Origin: an uncultured Burkholderiales bacterium
Lineage (GTDB): Bacteria > Pseudomonadota > Gammaproteobacteria > Burkholderiales > Burkholderiaceae
Direction of reading: 5' to 3'
Assembly: GCA_937891045.1 (NCBI GenBank)
Contig: CALBEV010000028.1
Span: 1 to 64,000, forward strand
DNA length: 64,000 bases
Below the pieces are notes generated by a model, which saw only the letters and a program-made list of their open reading frames with translations, had not been told where the DNA came from and did no database searches. The position numbers were made by a program, and so were the translations under genes. Below, piece after piece: positions 1 to 8,923 of the stretch. Position 1 is the stretch's first letter; each line of letters begins with the position of its first letter.

Positions 1-43
1 TGATAGTGCGGATCCCCGTGTGAAAGTAGGACATTGTCAGGCT
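1..43 (+). rRNA. rrf: 5S ribosomal RNA, 3' end (partial)
   Basis: The first 43 bases match, from memory, the last third of a betaproteobacterial 5S rRNA: the GATAGTGCGG segment of helix IV/V, then GTGTGAAAGTAGG, then the closing strand ending GTCAGGCT. The 5' part and the rest of the rRNA operon lie to the left of the window. A strong terminator follows at once, as expected for the last gene of an rRNA operon. Confidence 0.9.
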
Positions 44-54
44 ATTACAGCCTC

Positions 55-92
55 AAAAAGCCCAACTCAAAAGAGTTGGGCTTTTTGTTTTG
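55..92 (+). terminator. rRNA operon rho-independent terminator
   Basis: A perfect stem of 14 pairs (55-68 with 73-86; arms AAAAAGCCCAACTC and GAGTTGGGCTTTTT) with a four-A loop is followed by further T residues. The A-rich 5' arm would let it also work for transcripts arriving from the right. Confidence 0.92.
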
Positions 93-170
93 CAGAGAGG
101 TTTTAGATTAAATAGAACTTAGTCGTGTAAATAAATAGAACACCAAGACCAGAACGAGCAACTAAATGGC

Positions 171-1079
171 TTATTGATTCTTAAATGTGGCTTGTGAAAT
201 CACCATGGCGCCTCGTGAAGACAACTCGAGAAATAATTCTTGAAGCCAATTCTTTATTTCTTGATGTGAAAAAAAGTGATGGTGAATCAATATCAACAAT
301 GGCGAACTTAAACACCAAGCCGTGAAATCACTGACATAAACTGTTTGCAGCTCCATCAATTTAAATTTGATCAATACTTTGGCCGAATAGGTTGCGTGCA
401 TCAGGGGAGATGAGCTAAAGGCAGCAAGTTTTCGGCGACCATCGGATAAAGCCTTGCTGCAATCAGTAAAGACAGGACCGTGTCCCGGGATGATCAATTT
501 TGGATTCAAAGATTCAATCAAATCATAGGTTTTTGCAACATTTTCAAATCCAACGCCGCCTAAAAATTCCGGAAAGATGACACCCACACCCCTCTCCCAT
601 AATGCATCAGCTGAAATCAATATGCCAAAGTGCGGTTCAAAAAAAATAAGGGAATCATTGTCATGACCTGGAGAAGAAAATACTTGCCATTCGGTGTGGC
701 AAATCTTCAAGACTGCATCTGTCTTTAAAGACATGGTGGGTGTGAATCGAGGACAAGATTGACCTGTAGCATCGTAGGTGAGTGACGAATCAGACCAATC
801 AAGAGCATCTTTAAATTGTGTACCTGGAACATGGATATCGAGATGATCGAAATTCGTTTGAAGCGCATGGTTGCCGCCACAATGGTCGCTGTGCAAGTGT
901 GTGTTGATGACTGCATCAAGGGGTTGCGTGTTCAAAGAAAGCTGAAGCAGTGCCAACAACTGACTGGCATGGGTAACGTATCCCGAATCAAATAACACGG
1001 CTTGTTCCGTGTCGTGAATCAGCAGAGAATTTGAAGAGAGCCAGCCACGCTCAAAAAAATGAAAACCCGATGGCAACAT
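171..1079 (-). CDS. MBL-fold metallo-hydrolase
   Basis: A 302-residue hydrolase of the metallo-beta-lactamase fold. The metal site is complete: THLHSDH gives H61, H63, D65 and H66, with H139 in SPGHD, D158 in ISADAL and H200 in PGHG. The N-terminal half carries the catalytic site. The C-terminal 80 residues resemble the helical extension seen in glyoxalase II-like and related hydrolases. No signal peptide is seen, so it should be cytoplasmic. It is transcribed towards the rRNA terminator and away from corC. The gene is much richer in A and T than most of the window. The substrate cannot be told from sequence. Confidence 0.85.
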   Translation of the reverse strand: MLPSGFHFFERGWLSSNSLLIHDTEQAVLFDSGYVTHASQLLALLQLSLNTQPLDAVINTHLHSDHCGGNHALQTNFDHLDIHVPGTQFKDALDWSDSSLTYDATGQSCPRFTPTMSLKTDAVLKICHTEWQVFSSPGHDNDSLIFFEPHFGILISADALWERGVGVIFPEFLGGVGFENVAKTYDLIESLNPKLIIPGHGPVFTDCSKALSDGRRKLAAFSSSPLMHATYSAKVLIKFKLMELQTVYVSDFTAWCLSSPLLILIHHHFFSHQEIKNWLQELFLELSSRGAMVISQATFKNQ

Positions 1080-1150
1080 GACGGTTAAAATGATGATGGC
1101 TGAGAAAACAGATGTTCTGTCTAATCATAAGTTTATATTGAAAAAAACAC

Positions 1151-2005
1151 GTGCCTGAACCTGCAAAACTTAAAAGCAAAACTTCTGTATATGGAAGATG
1201 GTTCAAGACCATTCAAAATATTTTTTCAGGGCTACAGTCCAAAGAAGAATTGATAGAGCTGATTGAAACAGCAGAAAACGGTCAAATCATTGGGCATGAA
1301 AGTCGAGTCATGCTTGAAGGCGTCCTCAACATCAGCGACATGTGTGCTGGGGACATCATGGTGCCAGCACCTCGAATGGATATGCTCGATATAGCAATGA
1401 GCATGGATCAATTGCTTGAAAAAGTAATTCAAATCGGCCATTCTCGATACCCTGTTTATGAAAATGACAAGGACAACATTCTGGGCGTGTTGATGGCCAA
1501 GGATTTGCTCAAGTTGCAACGCGCACCTGAATTGAACATCAAAATACTTTTAAGAACAGCTGTATTTGTTCCTGAAAGTAAAAATTTGACAGATTTACTG
1601 AGAGACTTCAAGCGCAACAGAAATCACATGGCGATGGTGATTGATGAGTTTGGTCGAATTGCAGGCCTTGTGACATTTGAAGATGTATTGGAAGAAATTG
1701 TTGGTGAGATAGAGGATGAATTTGACACCGAAACCGATCAAGGCGATATATACAGCTTGGTTGACAAGAGTTTCAGGGTGGCTGGTCACACGCCAATAGA
1801 AAAAATAAACGAGGCATTCGCAATCAATCTACCAAGCCAGGTCGATGAAGAAAGTTTCGACACGATAGGCGGGTTGATTGCTCACGAAATGGGACATGTG
1901 CCGCAGAGAGGCGAATACAAAGACATGTCGGGGTTAAGGTTCGAGGTCATGCACAGTAAAGCGGGTGTTGTTAAATGGTATCGCGTCAAAAAATCAGGCG
2001 TGTAG
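1151..2005 (+). CDS. corC: CorC/HlyC-type CBS-pair protein
   Basis: A 284-residue soluble protein of the CorC (YbeX) family, linked to magnesium/cobalt efflux and, in E. coli, to ribosome-related phenotypes. Two CBS motifs lie at about residues 68-125 and 135-190 (DIMVPAPRMD, then MVIDEFGRIAGLVTFEDVLEEIVGEI), followed by the C-terminal CorC_HlyC domain from about 205. It lacks the membrane DUF21 domain, as E. coli CorC does. The start is GTG at 1151. lnt follows 85 bases downstream, which is the conserved corC-lnt pairing. The usual upstream partners phoH and ybeY are about 45 kb away in this window. The gene is AT-rich like its left neighbour. Confidence 0.88.
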   Translation: MPEPAKLKSKTSVYGRWFKTIQNIFSGLQSKEELIELIETAENGQIIGHESRVMLEGVLNISDMCAGDIMVPAPRMDMLDIAMSMDQLLEKVIQIGHSRYPVYENDKDNILGVLMAKDLLKLQRAPELNIKILLRTAVFVPESKNLTDLLRDFKRNRNHMAMVIDEFGRIAGLVTFEDVLEEIVGEIEDEFDTETDQGDIYSLVDKSFRVAGHTPIEKINEAFAINLPSQVDEESFDTIGGLIAHEMGHVPQRGEYKDMSGLRFEVMHSKAGVVKWYRVKKSGV

Positions 2006-2090
2006 GCGTGATTGTTAAAAAGCCAAATATCTCAATGTATGCAAAGCTTTTGAGCGAGAGTTTAGGTTGCCTTGAAGACTCATCAGGAAT

Positions 2091-3629
2091 TTGAAGTTGC
2101 ATGAAAAGATACGATTTCTAAGTTGGGCCATAGGACTAGGCCTCTTTCAGGCTGTCGCATTGAGTGCGTTATTCAATGATGCATTCTCTGCAGCCTTGCA
2201 AATCGTTGGAATGGCTTTCGCAATCAGGGTGTTGAATCAGAGCACAGCCAAATTTCAATTTGCTTGGTTGTACAGCACCTCTTGGTTGATCGGCAGTGTT
2301 TGGTGGCTGCATATTGCATTGCACGAGCACGGCAATCTGCCAGCAATCATTTCAATAGCGGCTATTCTTTTATTGTGTAGCGGGTTGGCGCTTTATTACG
2401 TGGTTGCACTGATCATCTATGCCAAATACCAAGATGTCTTGAGACCATGGCAAAAAGCATTGTTGTTGTCAGCCTGCTGGACCATGGCGGAAATGGCACG
2501 TGCTCAGTGGTTCACTGGATTTCCATGGGCGGCTGTTGGTTATGCGCAAATCAACAGTTATCTGTCCATGGCGGCGCCTTGGGTCGGTGTTTATGGGATT
2601 GGATTTGTGGCTGTCTTTTTGGCCGCGTATCTGGTCGAATTCACCCTGAAAAGGCCTCGTCGAAAAATCATTGCTGCAATGCTGGTCATGACTTTGCTGA
2701 TACCAATTCATCGCCAAACCGAGCATGAAAAAACAAACGTCAGCGTGGCCTTGTTGCAAGGCAACATACCGCAGAACCTGAAATTCAACAGTGGTCGTGA
2801 ACTAGCCCTGCAATGGTACAAAGAGCAAAGTTTGAATAGCCAAGCACAGATCACGGTTTTGCCAGAAACAGCACTGCCTTATTTGCAAAAAGATTTACCT
2901 GAAAATTATTGGCAAACTCTTCAGCGGAAATTTACCGGATCTCAGCAAATCGCCATCATGGGCATGCTGACGCGCAATGATGCAGGCTATGCCAACTCAG
3001 CCGTGGCAATTGGGCTTCAAACAACGCCTTCCATCTATAACAAATTCCACTTGGTGCCTTTCGGTGAATTCACGCCTTATATGTTCAAGTGGTTCACGCA
3101 AATGATGTCTTTAGGCATGACAGACTTTACGCGTGGTTCAGCCGCCGCCGCTCCCTTTGATTGGCAGCAACACAAGATTTCTGTGAATATTTGCTACGAG
3201 GATGTCTTTGGTGAAGAACTTGCCAAAAGATTTGTGCAAGGACGCGAAAATGTGCCAAGTATCTTGGTGAACATCAGCAACATCGATTGGTTTGGTGACA
3301 CGGTGGTGATTCCTCAGCATTTGAATATTGCCCGCATGCGCAGTTTGGAGTTCGATCGACCCAGTATTCGTGCCACCAATTCAGGGGGTACTGCCATCAT
3401 CAACGCGCAGGGTGAAATCACCCATCAGTTAAAGCCATTCACCCGAGGTGTCTTGACGGGCGAGGTGGCCAGCATCGACAAAGCGATCACGCCTTTTGCA
3501 TATTGGGCAGGGCATTGGGGTTTGAAGCCCTTGTGGTTGCTGTGCTTGGCCCTGTTGGCATGGCTGATTCGACAATCTAAAAAGAATCAAAAAGCCAATC
3601 AATTGTTAGCAGCCGCAAACGTAAAATGA
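2091..3629 (+). CDS. lnt: Apolipoprotein N-acyltransferase
   Basis: Transfers the third acyl chain from phospholipid to the N-terminal cysteine of lipoproteins in the inner membrane, completing lipoprotein maturation. The protein has 512 residues, the family's usual length. About seven hydrophobic segments cover the first 205 residues, then comes the periplasmic nitrilase-fold domain (about 215-465), then a last membrane helix near 485-500. The catalytic triad is visible as E259 (LPETALPY), K318 ([11 protein letters not shown]) and C368 (NICYEDVFG). The first start codon is TTG at 2091; no in-frame ATG gives a better start. glyQ begins four bases after the stop, so they are probably co-transcribed. 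Confidence 0.95.
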   Translation: MKLHEKIRFLSWAIGLGLFQAVALSALFNDAFSAALQIVGMAFAIRVLNQSTAKFQFAWLYSTSWLIGSVWWLHIALHEHGNLPAIISIAAILLLCSGLALYYVVALIIYAKYQDVLRPWQKALLLSACWTMAEMARAQWFTGFPWAAVGYAQINSYLSMAAPWVGVYGIGFVAVFLAAYLVEFTLKRPRRKIIAAMLVMTLLIPIHRQTEHEKTNVSVALLQGNIPQNLKFNSGRELALQWYKEQSLNSQAQITVLPETALPYLQKDLPENYWQTLQRKFTGSQQIAIMGMLTRNDAGYANSAVAIGLQTTPSIYNKFHLVPFGEFTPYMFKWFTQMMSLGMTDFTRGSAAAAPFDWQQHKISVNICYEDVFGEELAKRFVQGRENVPSILVNISNIDWFGDTVVIPQHLNIARMRSLEFDRPSIRATNSGGTAIINAQGEITHQLKPFTRGVLTGEVASIDKAITPFAYWAGHWGLKPLWLLCLALLAWLIRQSKKNQKANQLLAAANVK

Positions 3630-3633
3630 AAAA

Positions 3634-4539
3634 ATGCTGACCTTCCAACAAATCATTATGCAGTTGCAAATTTACTGGGCTCAACAAGGTTGTGCCCTGC
3701 TTCAACCCATTGACATGGAAGTAGGGGCAGGCACTTCGCACACGGCGACTTTTTTACGAGCTCTTGGCCCAGAACCATGGAAGGCCGCTTATGTGCAACC
3801 CAGCCGTCGTCCTAAAGATGGCCGCTATGGCGAGAACCCCAACCGCTTGCAGCACTACTATCAATACCAAGTGGTCTTGAAACCATCTCCCAGCAACATC
3901 CTGGATTTGTATCTCGGCTCACTAGAGGCGCTGGGTTTTGATTTGAAGAAAAACGATATCCGTTTTGTGGAAGACGATTGGGAGAACCCCACCTTGGGCG
4001 CTTGGGGCCTGGGCTGGGAAGTTTGGCTCAATGGTATGGAAGTCACCCAGTTCACTTATTTCCAGCAGGTCGGCGGTATTGACTGCCAACCCATCACCGG
4101 CGAAATCACCTACGGCCTCGAACGATTGGCCATGTACTTGCAAGGCGTGGACAACGTTTACAACCTCACTTGGACTGATGGTCTGAGTTATGGCGATGTC
4201 TACAAGCAAAACGAGGTCGAGCAGTCCACCTACAACTTTGAGCACAGTGACGCTGACTTTTTGTTCACCGCGTTTGCAGCCCATGAAAAGCAAGCCCAGC
4301 ATTTGATGGCGCAGCAACTGGCCTTGCCGGCTTACGAGCAAGTCCTGAAAGCGGCCCATACTTTCAACCTGTTGGACGCACGTGGCGCCATCAGCGTCAC
4401 CGAACGAGCAGCCTACATTGGTCGCATCCGCAACCTGGCGCGTGCTGTGGCGCAAAGTTATTACGACAGCCGTGAGCGCTTGGGCTTTCCCATGGCACCG
4501 CGTGAATGGGTGGCCCAGATGCCCCAGAAAGCGGCTTGA
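3634..4539 (+). CDS. glyQ: Glycyl-tRNA synthetase alpha subunit
   Basis: Catalytic alpha subunit (301 residues) of the bacterial alpha2beta2 glycyl-tRNA synthetase. It opens with the family's typical [18 protein letters not shown] and includes the motif around [23 protein letters not shown]. It has the usual length and no gaps. It pairs with glyS, whose ATG at 4542 lies two bases after this stop, so the two subunits should be made in equal amounts from one message. Confidence 0.97.
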   Translation: MLTFQQIIMQLQIYWAQQGCALLQPIDMEVGAGTSHTATFLRALGPEPWKAAYVQPSRRPKDGRYGENPNRLQHYYQYQVVLKPSPSNILDLYLGSLEALGFDLKKNDIRFVEDDWENPTLGAWGLGWEVWLNGMEVTQFTYFQQVGGIDCQPITGEITYGLERLAMYLQGVDNVYNLTWTDGLSYGDVYKQNEVEQSTYNFEHSDADFLFTAFAAHEKQAQHLMAQQLALPAYEQVLKAAHTFNLLDARGAISVTERAAYIGRIRNLARAVAQSYYDSRERLGFPMAPREWVAQMPQKAA

Positions 4540-4541
4540 CC

Positions 4542-6716
4542 ATGCGCACCGATGCCCTCTTGATTGAAGTCTTTGTTGAAGAGTTGCCGCCCAAGGCGCT
4601 GAACAAACTTGGCCATGCATTTGCCGAAGGCTTGATGGCCTGTTTGAAAGCACAAGGCTTGACCGGCGAAGACGCCGTGGTGACAGCTTATGCGTCACCA
4701 CGCCGATTGGCCGCCCACATATCCCAAGTGAAAAGCGAAGCAGCTGACAAACAAGTCCAGCAAAAACTCATGCCGGTGAGTGTGGGTCTGAACGCCGAAG
4801 GACAAGCCACCCCAGCCCTGTTGAAAAAATTGCAAGGTTTGGGGCTGGGTCCTGACGCTGTGGCTCAACTCAAACGTGCACCAGATGGCAAAGCAGAGGC
4901 GCTGTTCTATGACAGCCTGGTCAAAGGTGTGCACCTCACTACCGCTGTCCAAGCCGCCTTGGATGACACCATCGCCAAGTTGCCCATTCCTAAAGTGATG
5001 AGCTACCAGTTAGAAGCCGATTGCGAATTACCTGGTTGGAGCAGTGTGAAATTTGTGCGACCTGCCCACAGCTTGGTGGTGATGCATGGCAGCCAAGTCC
5101 TGGGCGTCAAAGCCTTGGGATTGACGGCGGGTAACAGCACTCAAGGGCATCGATTTGAGGCCAGGCTGGACAAGGTGGTGTTCCAACATGCCAATGACTA
5201 CGCCGAACGTTTGGTCCAGGACGGCGCGGTGATAGCCAACTGCGAAGAGCGCAGCCGCGACATGATTCGCCAGCTGCGTGCCAAGGCCAACCAATGTCAT
5301 GCCGAGTTGGAAGTGGCCCATGGACTGCAAGGCTTGAGTGACACGGAGGTAGAAAACCGCTTGCTTGACAACGCCTTGGTGCAGGAAGTGACGGCCTTGG
5401 TCGAGCGCCCCAATGTCTTGGTGTGCAGTTTTGAAAAAGAGTTCCTCGACGTGCCGCAAGAATGCCTGATCCTCACGATGAAGGCGAATCAAAAGTACTT
5501 TCCGTTGCTTGATGCTTCTGGCAAATTGACCAACCAGTTTTTGGTGGTCAGCAATATTTCGCCAGATGACGCATCAGCCGTGATTGGCGGCAACGAGCGG
5601 GTGGTGCGCCCGCGTTTGGCCGATGCAAAATTTTTCTATGACCAAGACCGTAAAAAAACGCTCGCTTCGCGTGTGGAAGGTCTGGGCAAGGTGGTCTATC
5701 ACAACAAGCTTGGCACCCAAGGCGAACGCACCGAGCGTGTCCGTGCCATCGCCAAAAGCTTGGCCGACCTGCTGCCCCAAGCCCAAGACCAAGGTTTCTT
5801 GCACGCTGTGGACACCGTGGCACATTTGGCCAAGACCGATTTATTGACCGACATGGTGGGTGAGTTCCCAGAATTGCAAGGCATCATGGGCGCTTACTAT
5901 GCCCGCCACGATGGTTTGCCCGAAGAAGTCGCCCAAGCCATTCAAGACCATTACAAACCACGCTTTGCGGGCGATGAGTTGCCACGCAACATCATTGGCG
6001 TGGTGGTGGCCTTGGCCGACAAACTCGAAACCCTGGTGGGCATGTTTGGCATTGGCAACCTGCCTACCGGCGACCGTGATCCTTACGCATTGCGCCGCCA
6101 CGCTCTCGGTGTGGTGCGGATGTTGAGCGCTGGCCAAGTGCGCCTGGATTTGAAGCAAGTCATTCAGTTGTCGGTGGCGGTATTTGGTTCGCGCATCACC
6201 GACCCAAGTGTTGCCTTGTTGGATTTCATTCACGACCGTTTGTCCGGCAGTTTGCGCGAGCAAGGCTTCAGCGCTCAAGAGGTTGAAGCCGTTTTGGCTT
6301 TGCGCCCTGGTCACTTGGATGAGGTACACCCACGCTTGGAAGCGGTGCGTCAATTCGCCGCTTTGCCTGAAAGCCAAGCCTTGGCAGCGGCCAACAAACG
6401 CATTGCCAACATCTTGAAAAAAGCACCAGAAGTGGATGCGCATGTGAACGAAGCCTTGTTGCAAGAAGACGCAGAAAAGGCCTTGTATGCCGCCATGCAA
6501 AAGATCGCCCCGCAAGCCTTGGCGCAGTTTGATGCTGGTAACTACACCGCTTCGTTACAGAGCCTGGCCGCTTTGCGTGCACCGGTGGATGCGTTTTTTG
6601 ACGATGTGATGGTGAACGCCGAGGCCATGGACTTGCGCTTGAACCGCCAAGGCTTGCTCAAGAGCTTGCACCTGGCGATGAACCGCGTGGCGGATTTGTC
6701 TTGCTTGGCGGCCTGA
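4542..6716 (+). CDS. glyS: Glycyl-tRNA synthetase beta subunit
   Basis: tRNA-binding and editing-like beta subunit (724 residues) of glycyl-tRNA synthetase. The ATG at 4542 (MRTDALLIEVFVEELPPK) was chosen because the family begins with this LLIEVFVEELPPK motif; the in-frame ATG at 4506 would overlap glyQ by 34 bases. The HD-like region (HLAKTDLLTDMVGEFPELQG) and the GDRDPYALRRHALG segment are intact. It ends with an anticodon-binding DALR-type domain (FFDDVMVNAE, MDLRLNRQGLL). gmhB follows after four bases. Confidence 0.96.
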   Translation: MRTDALLIEVFVEELPPKALNKLGHAFAEGLMACLKAQGLTGEDAVVTAYASPRRLAAHISQVKSEAADKQVQQKLMPVSVGLNAEGQATPALLKKLQGLGLGPDAVAQLKRAPDGKAEALFYDSLVKGVHLTTAVQAALDDTIAKLPIPKVMSYQLEADCELPGWSSVKFVRPAHSLVVMHGSQVLGVKALGLTAGNSTQGHRFEARLDKVVFQHANDYAERLVQDGAVIANCEERSRDMIRQLRAKANQCHAELEVAHGLQGLSDTEVENRLLDNALVQEVTALVERPNVLVCSFEKEFLDVPQECLILTMKANQKYFPLLDASGKLTNQFLVVSNISPDDASAVIGGNERVVRPRLADAKFFYDQDRKKTLASRVEGLGKVVYHNKLGTQGERTERVRAIAKSLADLLPQAQDQGFLHAVDTVAHLAKTDLLTDMVGEFPELQGIMGAYYARHDGLPEEVAQAIQDHYKPRFAGDELPRNIIGVVVALADKLETLVGMFGIGNLPTGDRDPYALRRHALGVVRMLSAGQVRLDLKQVIQLSVAVFGSRITDPSVALLDFIHDRLSGSLREQGFSAQEVEAVLALRPGHLDEVHPRLEAVRQFAALPESQALAAANKRIANILKKAPEVDAHVNEALLQEDAEKALYAAMQKIAPQALAQFDAGNYTASLQSLAALRAPVDAFFDDVMVNAEAMDLRLNRQGLLKSLHLAMNRVADLSCLAA

Positions 6717-6720
6717 TGCC

Positions 6721-7293
6721 ATGAACAGCAAACTCATCATCCTTGACCGTGACGGCACGATCAACCACGACAGTGACGACTATGTGAAATCACCGGACGA
6801 GTGGAAAGCCTTGCCCGGTGCCATAGATGCCATCGCCCGCTTGAACCATGCGGGATGGCACACGGTGATTGCCACCAACCAGTCGGGCTTGGGGCGTGGT
6901 TTGTTTGACGTGGCCACTCTGAACCAGATCCACGACAAACTGAACAAGGTTTTGGCCAAAGCCGGCGGACGCGTGGATGCGATTTTTTACTGCCCGCACA
7001 CCCCCGATGACCATTGCCAATGCAGCAAACCCCTGTCGGGTTTGTTCGAGCAAATTGGCGACCGATTTGGTGTGGATTTGCCTGACGTGCATGCGGTGGG
7101 GGACACCTTGCGGGATGCACAAGCGGCGGCAGCTGTCGGTTGCCAAACCCATTTGGTGCGCACTGGCAAAAGCGAGGGTTTGATCGACAATGCATTGCCC
7201 GAACATTTCCCAGCAGGCACCCATGTGCATGCCGATTTGAATGCCTTTGCCGATTGGCTGCTCAACACCGAAACCTCTGCGGGTGTGCACTGA
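6721..7293 (+). CDS. gmhB: D-glycero-beta-D-manno-heptose-1,7-bisphosphate 7-phosphatase
   Basis: HAD-family phosphatase of the ADP-heptose pathway for the lipopolysaccharide inner core; it removes the 7-phosphate of heptose bisphosphate. The 190-residue protein carries the nucleophile motif LDRDGT (D9 and D11), ATNQSG near 51-56 and a late acidic motif GDTLRDAQAA. A zinc-binding loop with C91, H93, C99 and C101 marks it as GmhB rather than histidinol-phosphatase alone. It sits between glyS and a PlsC-like gene with nearly no spacing; its TGA overlaps the next ATG. The position after glyQS is common in Burkholderiales. Confidence 0.93.
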   Translation: MNSKLIILDRDGTINHDSDDYVKSPDEWKALPGAIDAIARLNHAGWHTVIATNQSGLGRGLFDVATLNQIHDKLNKVLAKAGGRVDAIFYCPHTPDDHCQCSKPLSGLFEQIGDRFGVDLPDVHAVGDTLRDAQAAAAVGCQTHLVRTGKSEGLIDNALPEHFPAGTHVHADLNAFADWLLNTETSAGVH

Positions 7294-8039
7294 TGGCTGC
7301 ATTGCGGTCGGTGTTGCATTTGTTGTGGATGCTGGTCACCGTGGTGCCCGTGGCCATTTATTTGCTCACGGCAGCTTTGCTCGGCGTGAAGGGTCATCGT
7401 CTATACCGCATGGCCCGGTTTTGGTTGTGGCTGTCCATCGCTGGGGCCAAACATATTTTGGGCATCCGCTATGTCGTCGAAGGCGAAGAACATTTGCCCA
7501 CCGAGAACAAGCCCGCGGTCTTGTTGGTCAAGCACCAGTCCACCTATGAAACTTTTTTGATGCCGGTCATCATGCCGCGCGACCTGGCCTATGTGTTCAA
7601 AAAAGAATTGCTTTATGTGCCGTTTTTTGGTTGGGCGATTGGTCGCTTGGACATGATCCACATCGACCGCAGCCTGCGCAAGCAAGCCTTTCACAAAGTG
7701 GCGCAGCAAGGTCGTGATTTGTTGCAGCGTGGTGTTTGGGTCATCATGTTCCCAGAAGGCACCCGGATTCCTCGCGGTCAAGCCGGTCAGTACAAATCAG
7801 GCGGTACACGCTTGGCCATCGACGCTGGTGTGCCGGTGGTGCCGATCGCGGTCAATGCAGCTGTGTGTTGGCCTCGCAAAGCCTTTGTCAAACATCCTGG
7901 GGTGGTTACTGTGTCCATTGGCCCGCCGATTGAAAGCTTGGGTCGTGAGCCTGAAGAATTGATGCAGCAAGTCGAGCAATGGATCGAAACCGAGATGCAC
8001 CGCTTGGACCCCGATGCTTACCGCGCAGGGTCCAGATGA
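7293..8039 (+). CDS. PlsC-like 1-acyl-sn-glycerol-3-phosphate acyltransferase
   Basis: A 248-residue membrane acyltransferase that should convert lysophosphatidic acid to phosphatidic acid. An N-terminal membrane helix spans about 8-31. The acyltransferase motifs follow: motif I is H81-QSTY-E86, an HX4E form where most families have HX4D; motif II is around IHIDRS (123-128); motif III is FPEGTR (153-158); motif IV is VPVVPIAV. The start ATG at 7293 overlaps the gmhB stop (TGATG), which implies translational coupling. Its own stop overlaps the ATG of the next gene. Confidence 0.9.
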   Translation: MAALRSVLHLLWMLVTVVPVAIYLLTAALLGVKGHRLYRMARFWLWLSIAGAKHILGIRYVVEGEEHLPTENKPAVLLVKHQSTYETFLMPVIMPRDLAYVFKKELLYVPFFGWAIGRLDMIHIDRSLRKQAFHKVAQQGRDLLQRGVWVIMFPEGTRIPRGQAGQYKSGGTRLAIDAGVPVVPIAVNAAVCWPRKAFVKHPGVVTVSIGPPIESLGREPEELMQQVEQWIETEMHRLDPDAYRAGSR

Positions 8040-8923
8040 AAGGCTTTGTGCAACTCGCCTTGGATTGGCTCGACCCCAAACCCACGAGCTTGCCCCCACT
8101 GGCGTTGGAGGACCACAAACCGGTTCTGCCTTTGTCGGAGGTGATGACTGCGGCGCATTTTGAGCATCCCCGTGCCAACCGTTCTATTCATTTGGGCGAC
8201 AGCTCCGTGACTTACTGTTTAAAACGCGGCAAGCGCAGCACGATCGGCATGTCGGTTGGCCCCGATGGCTTGGATGTGCGGGCGCCGCGCTGGGTCAGTG
8301 TTGGCGCGGTCGAGGCCGTGTTGCTGGAAAAGGCCGAATGGATTGTGCGCAAGTTGCAAGAGATGCAAGAGCGCCAACAGCAAATGCAGTCCACCATCAT
8401 CCAATGGCGCGATGGTGCGGTGTTGCCCTTCTTGGGCGCTGATGTGGTGTTGCGTTTCGATGCCAGCCATGCATTCAGCAACCGAGGTGCGGCCTTGCGC
8501 ATGGATACCGATGCGCAAACCGGTTTGACACAAGCAGTGTTGCATGTCGCAGTGGCGCAGACGGCCAGTCAGCCGCAAATCCGCGATGCGGTGCAGGCTT
8601 GGTTGATGCTTCAAGCCAAAGAAAACTTCACGCAACGCCTGAACCAGTTTGCGCCCAGTTTGGGTGTGACGTGGAAAAAACTCTCGCTCAGCAATGCCAA
8701 CACCCGCTGGGGCACAGCCAGTGCCGATGGTTCCATACGCTTGAACTGGCGCTTGATTCATTTCAAGCAAGACATCATCGACTATGTGGTGGTGCACGAG
8801 TTGAGCCATTTGCGGGTGATGAACCACAGTCCGCTGTTTTGGGACACGGTGCGCACCGTCGTGCCCGACTATGCAAAGCGTCGTGCGCAACTCAAGGACG
8901 AATTGTTGCCACGCTGGGCTTGA
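8036..8923 (+). CDS. YgjP-like (DUF45) M48-type metallopeptidase
   Basis: A 295-residue protein of the YgjP/DUF45 family. The zinc motif HELSH (H254, E255, H258) is followed by MNHSPLFW, the family's signature, and by a C-terminal basic tail. The N-terminal 70 residues are a clade-specific extension, and the region SLSNANTRWGTASADGSIRLNWRL is the conserved core before the metal site. ATG at 8036 overlaps the preceding stop codon by four bases (ATGA). The physiological substrate of this family is not settled. The 3' end overlaps the convergent metallo-hydrolase gene by 32 bases. Confidence 0.85.
   Translation: MKGFVQLALDWLDPKPTSLPPLALEDHKPVLPLSEVMTAAHFEHPRANRSIHLGDSSVTYCLKRGKRSTIGMSVGPDGLDVRAPRWVSVGAVEAVLLEKAEWIVRKLQEMQERQQQMQSTIIQWRDGAVLPFLGADVVLRFDASHAFSNRGAALRMDTDAQTGLTQAVLHVAVAQTASQPQIRDAVQAWLMLQAKENFTQRLNQFAPSLGVTWKKLSLSNANTRWGTASADGSIRLNWRLIHFKQDIIDYVVVHELSHLRVMNHSPLFWDTVRTVVPDYAKRRAQLKDELLPRWA

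Noticed and set aside
1108..1120. ACAGA-TGT-TCTGT inverted repeat between the first hydrolase and corC
   Set aside because: The arms are only five bases and the region is AT-rich, so chance is a fair explanation; no regulator lies nearby.
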